Notes under the pieces: model-generated
Told to the model about the DNA's origin: nothing
The model's database searches: none
The model's input: only the letters and a program-made list of their open reading frames with translations
Shown here: piece by piece, positions 35,030 through 43,137 of the stretch
Layout of the letters: each line of letters starts with the position of its first letter
Position numbering within the stretch: the first letter of the stretch is position 1
Assembly (NCBI GenBank): GCA_958437935.1
Contig: CAUBPS010000004.1
Span: 1-64,000 of the forward strand
Reading direction: 5' to 3'
DNA length: 64,000 nucleotides
DNA from: an uncultured Collinsella sp.
Lineage (GTDB): Bacteria; Actinomycetota; Coriobacteriia; Coriobacteriales; Coriobacteriaceae
Position numbers and translations under genes: made by a program

Positions 35030-35779
35030 ATGACAAGGCAGGCCAGAGTTAAGTCCCCCTATGGCTATTACCACGTGATGATGAGAGGCTGTGGCAAGCA
35101 GTATCTATTCGAAGAGGATTATCAGCGCAGGTTTTTCATGTCCGTAGCAGGCGAAGCATGCACGCAGTACAAGGCATCGTTATGTGCCTGGTGCCTCATG
35201 GACAACCACGTGCATATGCTGCTTTCTGATCACGAGGACCATATGTGGGAGATTATCCATTACATAGGAACCCTCTATGGTCAGTTTTTCAACAGGGTGA
35301 CCGGACGCTGTGGCCCTGTATTTCAGGATCGCTATAAAAGTAAGCCAATCGAGTCTAACGACTATTTTATGCAAGCAATTCGCTATATTCACGATAATCC
35401 GATTGAGCTTGGTTGCCGTCCGGAATGCTACCAATGGAGCAGCTATCAAGCCTACCTTGGTGAAGGCGGCCATCTGGACCGAAGCATCCTATTTAGTCTA
35501 ATCGGTGGACAGGGAAATTTTGAATCCTTTAGCAAATCGGGCCGCAAGGATACCTATGTATTGAATACGGGTCGTTCGATGACGGTATTTGAGCAGGAGC
35601 GCAAGGCTAGGGGAGTTCTGAACGGCATGGATCCCCATGATGTTATAGGGCTTCCCGGTCCATTTGAACGTGCCGAGGCTGTTCGAAGGCTGTATGAGGC
35701 CGGCTTTAGTGAGCGACAGATTGTCCGTCTTACGGGGCTTGGACGCTATGTCGTTCAAACTGCTGTCAAATCACTTTAA
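35030..35779 (+). CDS. REP-associated tyrosine transposase (RAYT, IS200-like Y1 family)
   Basis: HUH-superfamily single-strand DNA nuclease, 249 residues. The HxH metal motif is in MDNHVHMLL (His60, His62). The catalytic tyrosine is in IRYIHDNP (Tyr119). The C-terminal region LYEAGFSERQIVRLTGLGRYVVQTAVKSL resembles a helix-turn-helix. The RYxxGxxYHVxxRG-like N terminus (SPYGYYHVMMRGCGKQ) is typical. Unlike a true IS it is a single domesticated-looking gene flanked by short inverted REP-like repeats, which such proteins bind and cut. Its codon use is more AT-rich than its neighbours. It separates gpmI from secG. Confidence 0.85.
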   Translation: MTRQARVKSPYGYYHVMMRGCGKQYLFEEDYQRRFFMSVAGEACTQYKASLCAWCLMDNHVHMLLSDHEDHMWEIIHYIGTLYGQFFNRVTGRCGPVFQDRYKSKPIESNDYFMQAIRYIHDNPIELGCRPECYQWSSYQAYLGEGGHLDRSILFSLIGGQGNFESFSKSGRKDTYVLNTGRSMTVFEQERKARGVLNGMDPHDVIGLPGPFERAEAVRRLYEAGFSERQIVRLTGLGRYVVQTAVKSL

Positions 35780-35798
35780 TAGATGAAAATCAAGAGCT

Positions 35799-35824
35799 AT
35801 TTCTGCCATTTCTACCCCGTCCCC
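35799..35824. repeat. REP-like repeat right of the transposase gene
   Basis: This copy is inverted relative to 34852-34890 (25 of 26 bases against its reverse complement). It then diverges, with GAGTGGC where AAATGGC is expected, so the second stem arm is lost. Confidence 0.7.
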
Positions 35825-35898
35825 GAGTGGCGGGTAGGGGAGAGCGGGGGTTGTGGTACAGTACTGGAGTTTGAATTGTTCTATTAAGGAGCTTATCT

Positions 35899-36153
35899 AT
35901 GGGTCCGTTCCAGATTCTTCTGTTTGTCGTTTGGGCTGTTTCTGCCGTGGCGCTGACGATTCTCGTCCTGATGCATTCCGGTAAGGGTACCGGCGTTTCG
36001 GATATGATCGCTAGCTCGCTGTATAACTCCAGCTCTGCCACAGGCGTTATGGAGCAGAACCTCGACCGCCTGACCGTCATCATGGCTGTCGTGTTTGCCG
36101 TGTGCGTCGTGCTATGTATGTTCTTCTTCCCGCAGGGCATCGTGGGCTATTAA
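35899..36153 (+). CDS. secG: Preprotein translocase subunit SecG
   Basis: Small membrane protein of the SecYEG channel, 84 residues. It has two hydrophobic segments (about 5-25 and 57-80) separated by the family loop VLMHSGKGTGVSDMIASS. ATTAAGGAG lies before the ATG. Its place after the triose block fits the conserved actinobacterial order gap-pgk-tpiA-secG, here interrupted by gpmI and the transposase. Confidence 0.93.
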   Translation: MGPFQILLFVVWAVSAVALTILVLMHSGKGTGVSDMIASSLYNSSSATGVMEQNLDRLTVIMAVVFAVCVVLCMFFFPQGIVGY

Positions 36154-36176
36154 TCACGAGCTGCATAAGTACTTGT

Positions 36177-36207
36177 AAAGGGTTCCGCAAGTGCGGGACC
36201 CTTTTTT
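36177..36207 (+). terminator. Terminator after secG
   Basis: Stem GGGTTCCGCA/TGCGGGACCC (36180-36189 with 36192-36201) with flanking A and T runs and a TTTTTT tail. Confidence 0.9.
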
Positions 36208-36449
36208 GTTTACATATTTGTAACAGAGTCAAAAATATCACCACATACTTCGCCCAACTAAAGAAATTCTTGACCGTTGACCGGAATCAGGCCCAATTTG
36301 TGCATAAAATGCGCTACTGTATTGCAAAACGTTGGCCTGTTGTGCATAACCAGCCATAGCAACGGGCGGCGTTTTGATGGTTCGGATCGGATTGTCTCGA
36401 CATGTGTCCGACTGAACATTTCTTTGTCCTATCTCATAAGGAGGATGGC
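36208..36449 (+). promoter_or_regulatory. Promoter region of the second opp operon
   Basis: No gene is seen. A plausible promoter is TTGCAA (36322-36327), 17-bp spacer, CATAAC (36345-36350). A CAAAACGTTGGC core (36325-36336) overlaps its -35. Two tandem TTGACC boxes (36270-36282) and two GTGCATAA copies lie nearby. Confidence 0.45.
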
Positions 36450-38126
36450 ATGGCTGATTCTATGTTCCACCAGCCCGTTATGGGTCGTCGCGCCTTTGTT
36501 GGCGGCACCCTCGCTGCGAGCTCCATGGCTTTTCTTGCCGCATGCGGCAAGAAGGGCGGCGACGCTTCCGGTTCTGAGTCCGGTTCGACGCTGAACTTCT
36601 ACATCAACAACCCGGTCTGCATCGACCCCTACAATGTCCAGGAGGACCAGGGCACTCAGGTCGAGTACCAGCTCTTTGACGCTCTGACCTCTTATGACGC
36701 CGAGAAGGGCGAGATCGTTCCGCTGGCTTGCGAGTCCTTCGAGGCCAACGACGACGCCACCGAGTTCACCTTCAAGATCAAGAAGGCCAAGTTCCACAAC
36801 GGTGACGACGTCACTTCCAAGTCCTTCAAGCTCGGTTGGGAGCGTCTGGTCAACACCAAGTCGGCCATCGCTACCGAGTACGGCCCTTCTGAGGTCTCCT
36901 ATCACCTTTCCATGGTCGAGGGCTATGACGACCTGCTTGCCGGTAACGCCACCGAGCTCAGCGGTGTTACTTGCCCCGACGATGAGACCCTCGTCGTCAA
37001 GCTGTCTTCCGCTTACGCCGACTTCCCCTTCGTCGCCTCTCACCCGGCTCTGTCCCCGGTTCCCGAGTGCGCCGAGTCCGATGCCAAGAGCTTCTATCTT
37101 GCACCGGTCGGTAACGGCCCGTTCATGATGGACGGCAAGTGGGAGGATGGTCAGGAGATCAACCTCAAGAAGTTCGACGATTACTATGGCGACAAGGCCA
37201 AGATCGATGGCATCCACTTCCAGGTCATCAAGGACATGGAGACCGCTTACAAAGAGTTCCAGGCCGGTAACCTCGATGTCTGCGACGTTCCCGTTGCTCA
37301 GATCGATGCCGCCAAGAAGGATCGCGGCGTGTCCAAGGACGGCTACACCATGGGCGACGGCGAGCGCATGCTGCTCGGCGCCGAGCCTTCCACCTACTAT
37401 CTGACCTGCAACAACACGGCCGAGCCGTTCAACAACGCCGACCTGCGCAGGGGTATCTCCCTGGCCATCAACCGTGAGGCCATCTGCAAGACCATCTTCA
37501 AGGGTACCCGTACCCCCGCCGACGGCATTGTTCCTCCGGGCATCGATGGCTACAAGGAGGGCGCATGGGAGTTCTGCGCCTACGACGTCGACAAGGCTAA
37601 CGAGTACCTCGACAAGGTTGCTCCCGCTGGCGCTGACGGCGATCGTGGCATTAACGTGACTCTGTCCTACAACCAGGACGGTGGCCACAAGGAGATCATG
37701 GAGTCTATCATCGGCGACCTCGCCAAGGTTGGCGTTACCGCTGTCTCCGATACCCCCGAGTGGTCTGCCCTGCTCGAGCAGTATCAGAACTTTAACTATC
37801 AGTTTGGTCGTCTGGGTTGGATTGCCGACTACCCGATTATGGACAACTTCCTGTATCCGCTGTTCCACTCCGACTCCCTCGGTGGCGACAACCGCTCCGG
37901 TTACAACAACCCCGAGTTCGACGCCAAGGTCGACGAGGCTCGCACTACTGTTGACGACGAAGAGCGCGTCGCTAAGATGCAGGAGGCTGACGCTATGGTC
38001 GCTGCCGACTGCCCGGTCATCCCGGTGATGTTCTACACGCACACCATCGTCGGCTCCGATCGCATCAAGCACCTCTATGTCGATCCGCAGAAGCATGCCG
38101 AGCTGGGTACCGCTGAGCTCGCCTAA
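36450..38126 (+). CDS. oppA: Family 5 oligopeptide-binding lipoprotein
   Basis: Receptor of the second peptide-type ABC importer, 558 residues. ATG 36450 follows AAGGAGG. The N terminus has GRRAFVGG (twin arginine, 13-14) and a lipobox LAAC with Cys32. The mature protein shows family 5 features (KFHNGDDVTSKSFKLGWERL, RRGISLAINREAICK). The receptor class resembles OppA/DppA of Firmicutes. The ligand is probably a peptide, but this cannot be fixed from sequence. It heads an operon oppABCDF. Confidence 0.85.
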   Translation: MADSMFHQPVMGRRAFVGGTLAASSMAFLAACGKKGGDASGSESGSTLNFYINNPVCIDPYNVQEDQGTQVEYQLFDALTSYDAEKGEIVPLACESFEANDDATEFTFKIKKAKFHNGDDVTSKSFKLGWERLVNTKSAIATEYGPSEVSYHLSMVEGYDDLLAGNATELSGVTCPDDETLVVKLSSAYADFPFVASHPALSPVPECAESDAKSFYLAPVGNGPFMMDGKWEDGQEINLKKFDDYYGDKAKIDGIHFQVIKDMETAYKEFQAGNLDVCDVPVAQIDAAKKDRGVSKDGYTMGDGERMLLGAEPSTYYLTCNNTAEPFNNADLRRGISLAINREAICKTIFKGTRTPADGIVPPGIDGYKEGAWEFCAYDVDKANEYLDKVAPAGADGDRGINVTLSYNQDGGHKEIMESIIGDLAKVGVTAVSDTPEWSALLEQYQNFNYQFGRLGWIADYPIMDNFLYPLFHSDSLGGDNRSGYNNPEFDAKVDEARTTVDDEERVAKMQEADAMVAADCPVIPVMFYTHTIVGSDRIKHLYVDPQKHAELGTAELA

Positions 38127-38223
38127 GAGTTTGCAGCTTCCGTGAGGGTCAAGTATTTACGTAGACCTCATGGGAAACATACAGTTCTCCCTAACCTGGG
38201 GTAAACTGGCTGATGGTAATTTT

Positions 38224-38251
38224 GGGATGCCGGTCTGGCGATCGGCATCCC
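38224..38251 (+). terminator. Intraoperonic stem-loop after oppA
   Basis: A perfect 9-bp stem (38224-38232 with 38243-38251) lies without a T run between receptor and permease genes, as in the nan operon. It probably stabilises the receptor mRNA. Confidence 0.62.
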
Positions 38252-38282
38252 ATTTAGGTTAATCCCTAGATAGGGGAGTGGT

Positions 38283-39320
38283 ATGGGTAAGTACATCGTT
38301 AAACGTGTGCTTCAGTTCATCCCGGTGTTTTTGGGCGTTACGCTGATTTTGTTCGCCCTCCAGAATATCGTGCCGGGAGATCCGATCAAGCTGATCGGTG
38401 GAGACAAGGCTCTGTCCCCCGAGGTGGAGCTTCAGCTTCGCGTTCGCTATCACCTGGTCCAGTCGGACGAGGACGGCAACGCGATCCTTGACGAGAACGG
38501 CGACCCCGTTCAAACGTCGCTCGTGGACCGTTACTTGTATTACATGAACGGCCTGCTTCATGGCGATCTGGGCAATTCGTATCAGCGCAAGCTGCCGGTT
38601 ACGGAAATCTTTGCCCAGAAGTATCCGTATACGGTCAAACTTGCCGCGTGCGCCATCGTGCTCGAGGCAATCATGGGTATCGGTGCGGGTATCATTTCGG
38701 CGGTAAAGCGTTATTCCTTCTGGGATATTTTGGTAACGCTCACCACGTCGATCCTCGTTGCCGTCCCGGCCTTCTGGCTCGGTATGTTGCTGCAACTGTT
38801 CTTTGGCGTCATTCTCAAGGACGCCACGGGCGGTGCATTCTCCATGCCGATCTCGGGTGCCGGCGGTGCCAGCTCTCAGTATCAGGATTGGATGCACTAT
38901 GTGCTTCCGACCATTACGCTGGCTTCGGTTTCGACCGCTTATGCTGCCCGCATAATGCGCTCGCAGCTGCTTGACGTCATGAACCAGGATTACATCCGTA
39001 CGGCAAAAGCCAAGGGTCTCTCCAATCGCGCGATCATCATCAAGCATGCGCTTAAGAATGCACTCATCCCCGTCGTTACCTATATTGGTGTCGACTTTGG
39101 CGGCATGCTTTCGGGCGCCATCCTGACCGAGACGGTCTTTAACTGGCCCGGTATCGGCTATGAGGTCTATCGCGCCATTAGCATGCGTGACTGGCCCATC
39201 GTTATGGGCGGCGTTACGCTCATCGTCGTCGTCGTCATGGTGATCAACCTGCTCGTCGACATTAGCTATGCATTCCTCGACCCGCGCATCCGCCTTGGCG
39301 GTCCGTCGGATAAGGCCTAA
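38283..39320 (+). CDS. oppB: Oligopeptide ABC importer permease OppB
   Basis: Membrane subunit of 345 residues. The N-terminal segment GKYIVKRVLQFIPVFLGVTLILF is the classic OppB start. A periplasmic loop of about 60 residues follows, with further hydrophobic segments and the EAA loop DYIRTAKAKGLSNRAIIIKHALKNALIP. GGGGAG lies before the ATG. It is distinct from the nan-cluster permease. Confidence 0.92.
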   Translation: MGKYIVKRVLQFIPVFLGVTLILFALQNIVPGDPIKLIGGDKALSPEVELQLRVRYHLVQSDEDGNAILDENGDPVQTSLVDRYLYYMNGLLHGDLGNSYQRKLPVTEIFAQKYPYTVKLAACAIVLEAIMGIGAGIISAVKRYSFWDILVTLTTSILVAVPAFWLGMLLQLFFGVILKDATGGAFSMPISGAGGASSQYQDWMHYVLPTITLASVSTAYAARIMRSQLLDVMNQDYIRTAKAKGLSNRAIIIKHALKNALIPVVTYIGVDFGGMLSGAILTETVFNWPGIGYEVYRAISMRDWPIVMGGVTLIVVVVMVINLLVDISYAFLDPRIRLGGPSDKA

Positions 39321-39334
39321 GGGAGGTACGTCTC

Positions 39335-40270
39335 ATGCAGGAAACTGATTCTCAGTCTCAGGAGCAGGCTACCGCCACCAAGGCCGCATCTGCTCCCGCC
39401 AAGTCCCGCACGCTGTGGGGCGACGCTTTTAAGCGTCTTCGTAAGAACAAGCTCGCCGTTATCGGTGTCTGCTGGATCATCATCGTCGTTGTGGTTGCCC
39501 TGACCGCAGATCTGTGGGCTAAGCCCTGGCTCGGTTCGCCGACGGCTTCCGACTCGACCACCATGGCCCAGACGTCGCTGATGGCTCCGTGTGCAGAGCA
39601 CCCGTTTGGCACCGACGCCCTTGGTCGTGACATTCTCGTTCGCGTTATCTACGGTGCACGTGTTTCGCTTTCCGTCGGTATTATGGCCACTGCGATCTCC
39701 ACGGTGATTGGTCTGGTCATGGGTGCTCTGGCCGGTTTCTACGGCGGCATCTGGGATACGATCATCATGCGCTGTGCGGATATTTTCCTAGCGTTCCCGT
39801 ACGTGCTTTTCGTTGTCGCCATGATCGCCGTTATCGGACGTGGTCTTCAGAACGTCTTTTTTGCCATCGGCATTCTCGGCTGGCCTTCGATTGCGCGCGT
39901 CTTCCGCTCTGCAATCTTGACGGTCAAGGAAAACGACTATGTTGACGCTGCGCGCGCGATGGGTGCATCTGATGCTCGTATCGTTGTGCGTCACATCTTC
40001 CCGAACTCCGTCGCCTCCATCGTGGTCTACGCGACCATGAACATTGGTGGCGCCATTCTGACCGAGTCCGCTCTGTCCTTCCTCGGCATGGGCGTTATTC
40101 CGCCTACGCCTTCGTGGGGCTCCATGATTCAGGACGGTCAGCAGTATCTTCTGACTGCTCCCTGGATGATGATCATGCCCGGTCTGGCAATTCTTTCGAC
40201 GGTGCTCGCCTTCACCCTGCTGGGTGACGGTCTGCGCGACGCCCTCGACGTCAAGATGAAGGACGCATAA
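39335..40270 (+). CDS. oppC: Oligopeptide ABC importer permease OppC
   Basis: Second membrane subunit of 311 residues with a polar N-terminal tail of about 30 residues. Visible features are RLRKNKLAVIGVCWIIIVVVVAL (first helix), HPFGTDALGRDILVRVIYGARVSL and the EAA loop DYVDAARAMGASDARIVVRHIFPN. GGGAGG lies before the ATG. Here the permease is a separate protein, in contrast to the fused version in the nan cluster. Confidence 0.92.
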   Translation: MQETDSQSQEQATATKAASAPAKSRTLWGDAFKRLRKNKLAVIGVCWIIIVVVVALTADLWAKPWLGSPTASDSTTMAQTSLMAPCAEHPFGTDALGRDILVRVIYGARVSLSVGIMATAISTVIGLVMGALAGFYGGIWDTIIMRCADIFLAFPYVLFVVAMIAVIGRGLQNVFFAIGILGWPSIARVFRSAILTVKENDYVDAARAMGASDARIVVRHIFPNSVASIVVYATMNIGGAILTESALSFLGMGVIPPTPSWGSMIQDGQQYLLTAPWMMIMPGLAILSTVLAFTLLGDGLRDALDVKMKDA

Positions 40271-40272
40271 GG

Positions 40273-41364
40273 ATGAAGAAGAACAAGAACTATGTGGACC
40301 TGAAGGACCAGCCGGTTCCCGAGGGCCAGCATCTGCTCGAGGTCGATGGCCTTAAGATGTATTTCCATACCGAGGACGGCGTCGTTCGCGCTGTCGACGG
40401 TGTCTCCTACACGCTCGATCGCGGCGAGACCCTGGGCGTCGTCGGTGAGTCCGGCTCCGGTAAGTCCGTGACCGCCATGACCATCATGGGTCTTATCTCG
40501 ATGCCTCCGGGAAAGATCGAGGGCGGCGACGTTCGCTATCGCGGTCGTTCTATCCTCGAGATGACCGAGGAAGAGATGCAGCACATTCGCGGTAACGATA
40601 TCGCGATGATCTTCCAGGATCCTATGACCTCCTTGAACCCGGTCTATAAGATCGGCAAGCAGGTGGGCGAGGGCCTTCGTCTGCACCGCGGCTACTCCAA
40701 GCAGGAGGCACTCAAGCGCGCCACCGAGCTTTTGGACCTCGTTGGCATTCCCGAGCCCGAGAAGCGCGTCAATGAGTATCCCCACCAGTTCTCTGGCGGT
40801 ATGCGTCAGCGCGTCATGATTGCCATGGCTCTTGCCTGCGATCCCGATATTCTGATTGCCGACGAGCCCACGACTGCCTTGGACGTTACCATCCAGGCTC
40901 AGATTATTGAGCTTATGCAGGAAATGCAGGAGAAGAACGGCAACGCCATCATCATGATCACCCATGACCTGGGCGTTGTCGCTGATATGGCCGACAAGAT
41001 CATGGTTATGTACGCCGGCCGTCCCGTCGAGTTCGGTACTGCTGAGGAAATCTTCTACGAGAGCCGCCACCCCTACACCTGGGGCCTTATCCGCTCCATC
41101 CCGGAGCAGGCCATCGATGAGAAGAAGCCGCTTACGCCGATTCATGGCAACCCGCCTTCGCTCATGAACCTGCCCGAGGGCTGCGTGTTCTCGCCTCGTT
41201 GCCCCTATGCGACCGATAAGTGCCGCAAGCAGCGCCCCGAGCGCGTTGTCACCGAGTCTGGTCACTACTCTGCGTGCCACTACTCCGGTGACCCCGAGTT
41301 CCTCAAGAACGCTCCTGAGACGTCCCGTACGCGCAAGGATTCCAAGAAGGGAGGCGAGGCGTAA
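40273..41364 (+). CDS. oppD: Oligopeptide ABC importer ATPase OppD
   Basis: Nucleotide-binding subunit of 363 residues. It has Walker A GESGSGKS, signature FSGGMRQRVMIAMAL, Walker B ILIADEPTTALDV and His switch ITHDLG. The C-terminal oligopeptide segment contains the cysteine cluster CVFSPRCPYATDKC that is absent from the nan-cluster ATPases. Its TAA overlaps the oppF ATG by one base. Confidence 0.93.
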   Translation: MKKNKNYVDLKDQPVPEGQHLLEVDGLKMYFHTEDGVVRAVDGVSYTLDRGETLGVVGESGSGKSVTAMTIMGLISMPPGKIEGGDVRYRGRSILEMTEEEMQHIRGNDIAMIFQDPMTSLNPVYKIGKQVGEGLRLHRGYSKQEALKRATELLDLVGIPEPEKRVNEYPHQFSGGMRQRVMIAMALACDPDILIADEPTTALDVTIQAQIIELMQEMQEKNGNAIIMITHDLGVVADMADKIMVMYAGRPVEFGTAEEIFYESRHPYTWGLIRSIPEQAIDEKKPLTPIHGNPPSLMNLPEGCVFSPRCPYATDKCRKQRPERVVTESGHYSACHYSGDPEFLKNAPETSRTRKDSKKGGEA

Positions 41365-42392
41365 TGGCAGATACCAACGAGCGTACTCCGCTGCTGAAGG
41401 TCGAGCACCTCTCTAAGGAGTTTCCCGCTGAGTCCGGCATGTTCGCCAAGCGCTTCTCCAAGCGTGTCGTCTCTGCTGTGAACGACATTTCGTTCGAGAT
41501 CTATCCTGGCGAGACCTTTGGTCTGGTCGGCGAGTCCGGTTGCGGTAAGTCCACCACGGGCCGTACCATCATGCGCCTCACCAAGCCGACGGCCGGCAAA
41601 GTGTTCTTCCAGGGCAAAGACGTTGCCGAGATGAGCAAGCACGAGATCAAGGATATGCGTCGCGAGATGCAGTTCATCTTCCAGGATCCTTATGCTTCGC
41701 TCAATCCTCGTATGACTATCGGTGAGATCGTCTCCGAGCCCATGACCATTCACGGCGTGGGCACCAAGGAGGAGCGCATTGAGCGTGTCCGCGAGCTTCT
41801 CGACGTTGTCGGACTGAACCCCGAGCACATTAACCGCTATCCTCATGAGTTCTCCGGCGGTCAGCGTCAGCGTGTCGGCATTGCCCGTGCATTTGCGCTG
41901 AAGCCCAAGCTGATTATCTGCGACGAGCCGGTTTCCGCTCTGGATGTGTCCATTCAGGCCCAGGTTCTGAACCTGCTCAAGGAACTCCAGGACAAGTTCG
42001 GTACTGCATATTTGTTTATCGCCCACGACCTGTCTGTCGTGCAGCATATCTCCGATCGCGTTGCCGTTATGTATCTGGGCAAGATGGTCGAGGTTTCGGA
42101 CTGGAAGACGCTCTACAGTGAGCCTCACCATCCGTACACGCAGTCGCTGCTGTCTGCTGTGCCGGTGCCCGATCCTGATATCCAGAAGACGCGCAAGCGC
42201 ATCATCCTCGCTGGCGATCCGCCGTCACCGCTGGATCCGCCGACCGGTTGCCGTTTTCACACTCGCTGCCCGATCGCGCAGGGCATCTGCTCTGAGAAGC
42301 TTCCCGAGTTTAAGGAAGTCGCACCGGGTCACTGCTGCGCCTGCCACTTCGCGGAGCCGTTCCCGATCAAGGAATCGCACATCGACCTGTAG
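41364..42392 (+). CDS. oppF: Oligopeptide ABC importer ATPase OppF
   Basis: Second nucleotide-binding subunit of 342 residues. It has Walker A GESGCGKS, signature FSGGQRQRVGIARAF, Walker B LIICDEPVSALDV and His switch IAHDLS. The C-terminal extension has the cysteines of GCRFHTRCPIAQGIC. It is the last gene of the operon and is followed 16 nt later by a 128-nt hairpin element. Confidence 0.93.
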   Translation: MADTNERTPLLKVEHLSKEFPAESGMFAKRFSKRVVSAVNDISFEIYPGETFGLVGESGCGKSTTGRTIMRLTKPTAGKVFFQGKDVAEMSKHEIKDMRREMQFIFQDPYASLNPRMTIGEIVSEPMTIHGVGTKEERIERVRELLDVVGLNPEHINRYPHEFSGGQRQRVGIARAFALKPKLIICDEPVSALDVSIQAQVLNLLKELQDKFGTAYLFIAHDLSVVQHISDRVAVMYLGKMVEVSDWKTLYSEPHHPYTQSLLSAVPVPDPDIQKTRKRIILAGDPPSPLDPPTGCRFHTRCPIAQGICSEKLPEFKEVAPGHCCACHFAEPFPIKESHIDL

Positions 42393-42408
42393 TCGGTTGT
42401 TATTGTCC

Positions 42409-42536
42409 GGGCCCGCCCTGAAGTTACTTTTCAGAACGTCCTCGGACATGCAAGAAACCCCCGCTGCGCACTTCGTGCGGCGGGGGTTTCTTGCGTCCTG
42501 CGGAGTGTTCTGAAAAAGTAACTTCAGGGCGGGCCC
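42409..42536 (+). repeat. Long hairpin element A (variable stems, conserved internal loops)
   Basis: The outer stem is 29 bp with one bulged A (42409-42437 with 42507-42536). The internal loop is GTCCTCGGACAT on the left (42438-42449) and GTCCTGCGGAGT on the right (42495-42506). The inner stem is 15 bp (42450-42464 with 42480-42494), with apex GCACTTCGTGC. The inner stem has AAGAAA before and TTTCTT after its C/G run, so it can also act as a two-way terminator for oppF. Elements B, C and D share the loop sequences but not the stems. Confidence 0.88.
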
Positions 42537-42601
42537 TGCGGTAACTCGGCATGGGGAGTGCGATTCCTTGATCGCTTACTTAATCTGATGAGAAATTGAG
42601 T

Positions 42602-42630
42602 GAGGCCGGAGCTTTGGCTCCGGCCTCCTT
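42602..42630 (+). terminator. Stem-loop in the oppF - tRNA-Leu gap
   Basis: A perfect 11-bp stem (42602-42612 with 42617-42627), loop TTTG, is followed by CTTATATAAG. A small 6-bp stem follows at 42638-42656. No gene is visible between 42393 and 42988. Confidence 0.7.
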
Positions 42631-42717
42631 ATATAAGGGCTCGGCAAAGTCGAGCCACCAAATTTACATCAGCCCCCAGAACATGTTTGAGAACTGTGCC
42701 TGAAGTATGTATTTGCA

Positions 42718-42844
42718 GGCCCCGAATCGGTGTTGCCTCCCGGCGCATTCCGCGCAGGGGGAGCGATATTTTGCAGCACGAAGTGCGCAACAAAATATCG
42801 CTCATGCCCGAGGACGCGCCGGGAGGCAACACCGATTCGGGGCC
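42718..42844 (-). repeat. Long hairpin element B (same family, minus orientation)
   Basis: The outer stem is a perfect 29 bp (42718-42746 with 42816-42844), unrelated in sequence to element A. Read on the minus strand, the internal loop is GTCCTCGGGCATG on the left (42803-42815). On the right it contains CCTGCGCGGAAT (42747-42758). The inner stem is 12 bp (42762-42773 with 42791-42802). The apex reads TGCGCACTTCGTGC, identical to element A over 14 bases. Confidence 0.88.
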
Positions 42845-42882
42845 GAACATATAGATCTACCAGCGAATTTACAAATTCGTAA

Positions 42883-42931
42883 ACTTTTTTGAAAAAAGTG
42901 CTTGCACAGTTCTCGAATCATAGGTTATTAT
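42883..42931 (+). promoter_or_regulatory. tRNA-Leu promoter with A/T palindrome
   Basis: The palindrome ACTTTTTTGAAAAAAGT (42883-42899) is followed directly by -35 TTGCAC (42902-42907) and -10 TATTAT (42926-42931, 18-bp spacer). The same arrangement precedes two tRNA-Gly genes. Confidence 0.75.
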
Positions 42932-42988
42932 CTTCCTCGTTGAACGCGTGGGTCCGACAAAACGAACCGTGAATCAACAACATAGCAT

Positions 42989-43078
42989 GTCGGAGTGGCG
43001 GAATTGGCAGACGCGCTAGCTTGAGGTGCTAGTGACCGCTTTTTGGTCATGCGGGTTCAAGTCCCGCCTCCGACACCA
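42989..43078 (+). tRNA. tRNA-Leu (anticodon GAG)
   Basis: The acceptor stem GTCGGAG/CTCCGAC, a long variable arm (type II) and an encoded CCA end are seen. The anticodon GAG at 43023-43025 sits in loop TTGAGGT. It reads CUC and CUU. Confidence 0.95.
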
Positions 43079-43089
43079 TCGCATTTGAG

Positions 43090-43112
43090 AAGCCTCTTCG
43101 GAGGCTTTTTTG
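43090..43112 (+). terminator. Terminator after tRNA-Leu
   Basis: Stem AAGCCTC/GAGGCTT (43090-43096 with 43101-43107), loop TTCG, T run. Confidence 0.88.
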
Positions 43113-43137
43113 TTACCGATAGACGGTGGGGTCCACG

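Noticed and set aside
34852..35824. Complete insertion sequence
   Set aside because: No second gene, no target duplication and only short REP-like flanks. The protein belongs to the RAYT group rather than a mobile IS200/IS605.
42600..42892. Several short frames in the oppF-tRNA-Leu gap
   Set aside because: All cross the stems of hairpin element B and have no start signals.
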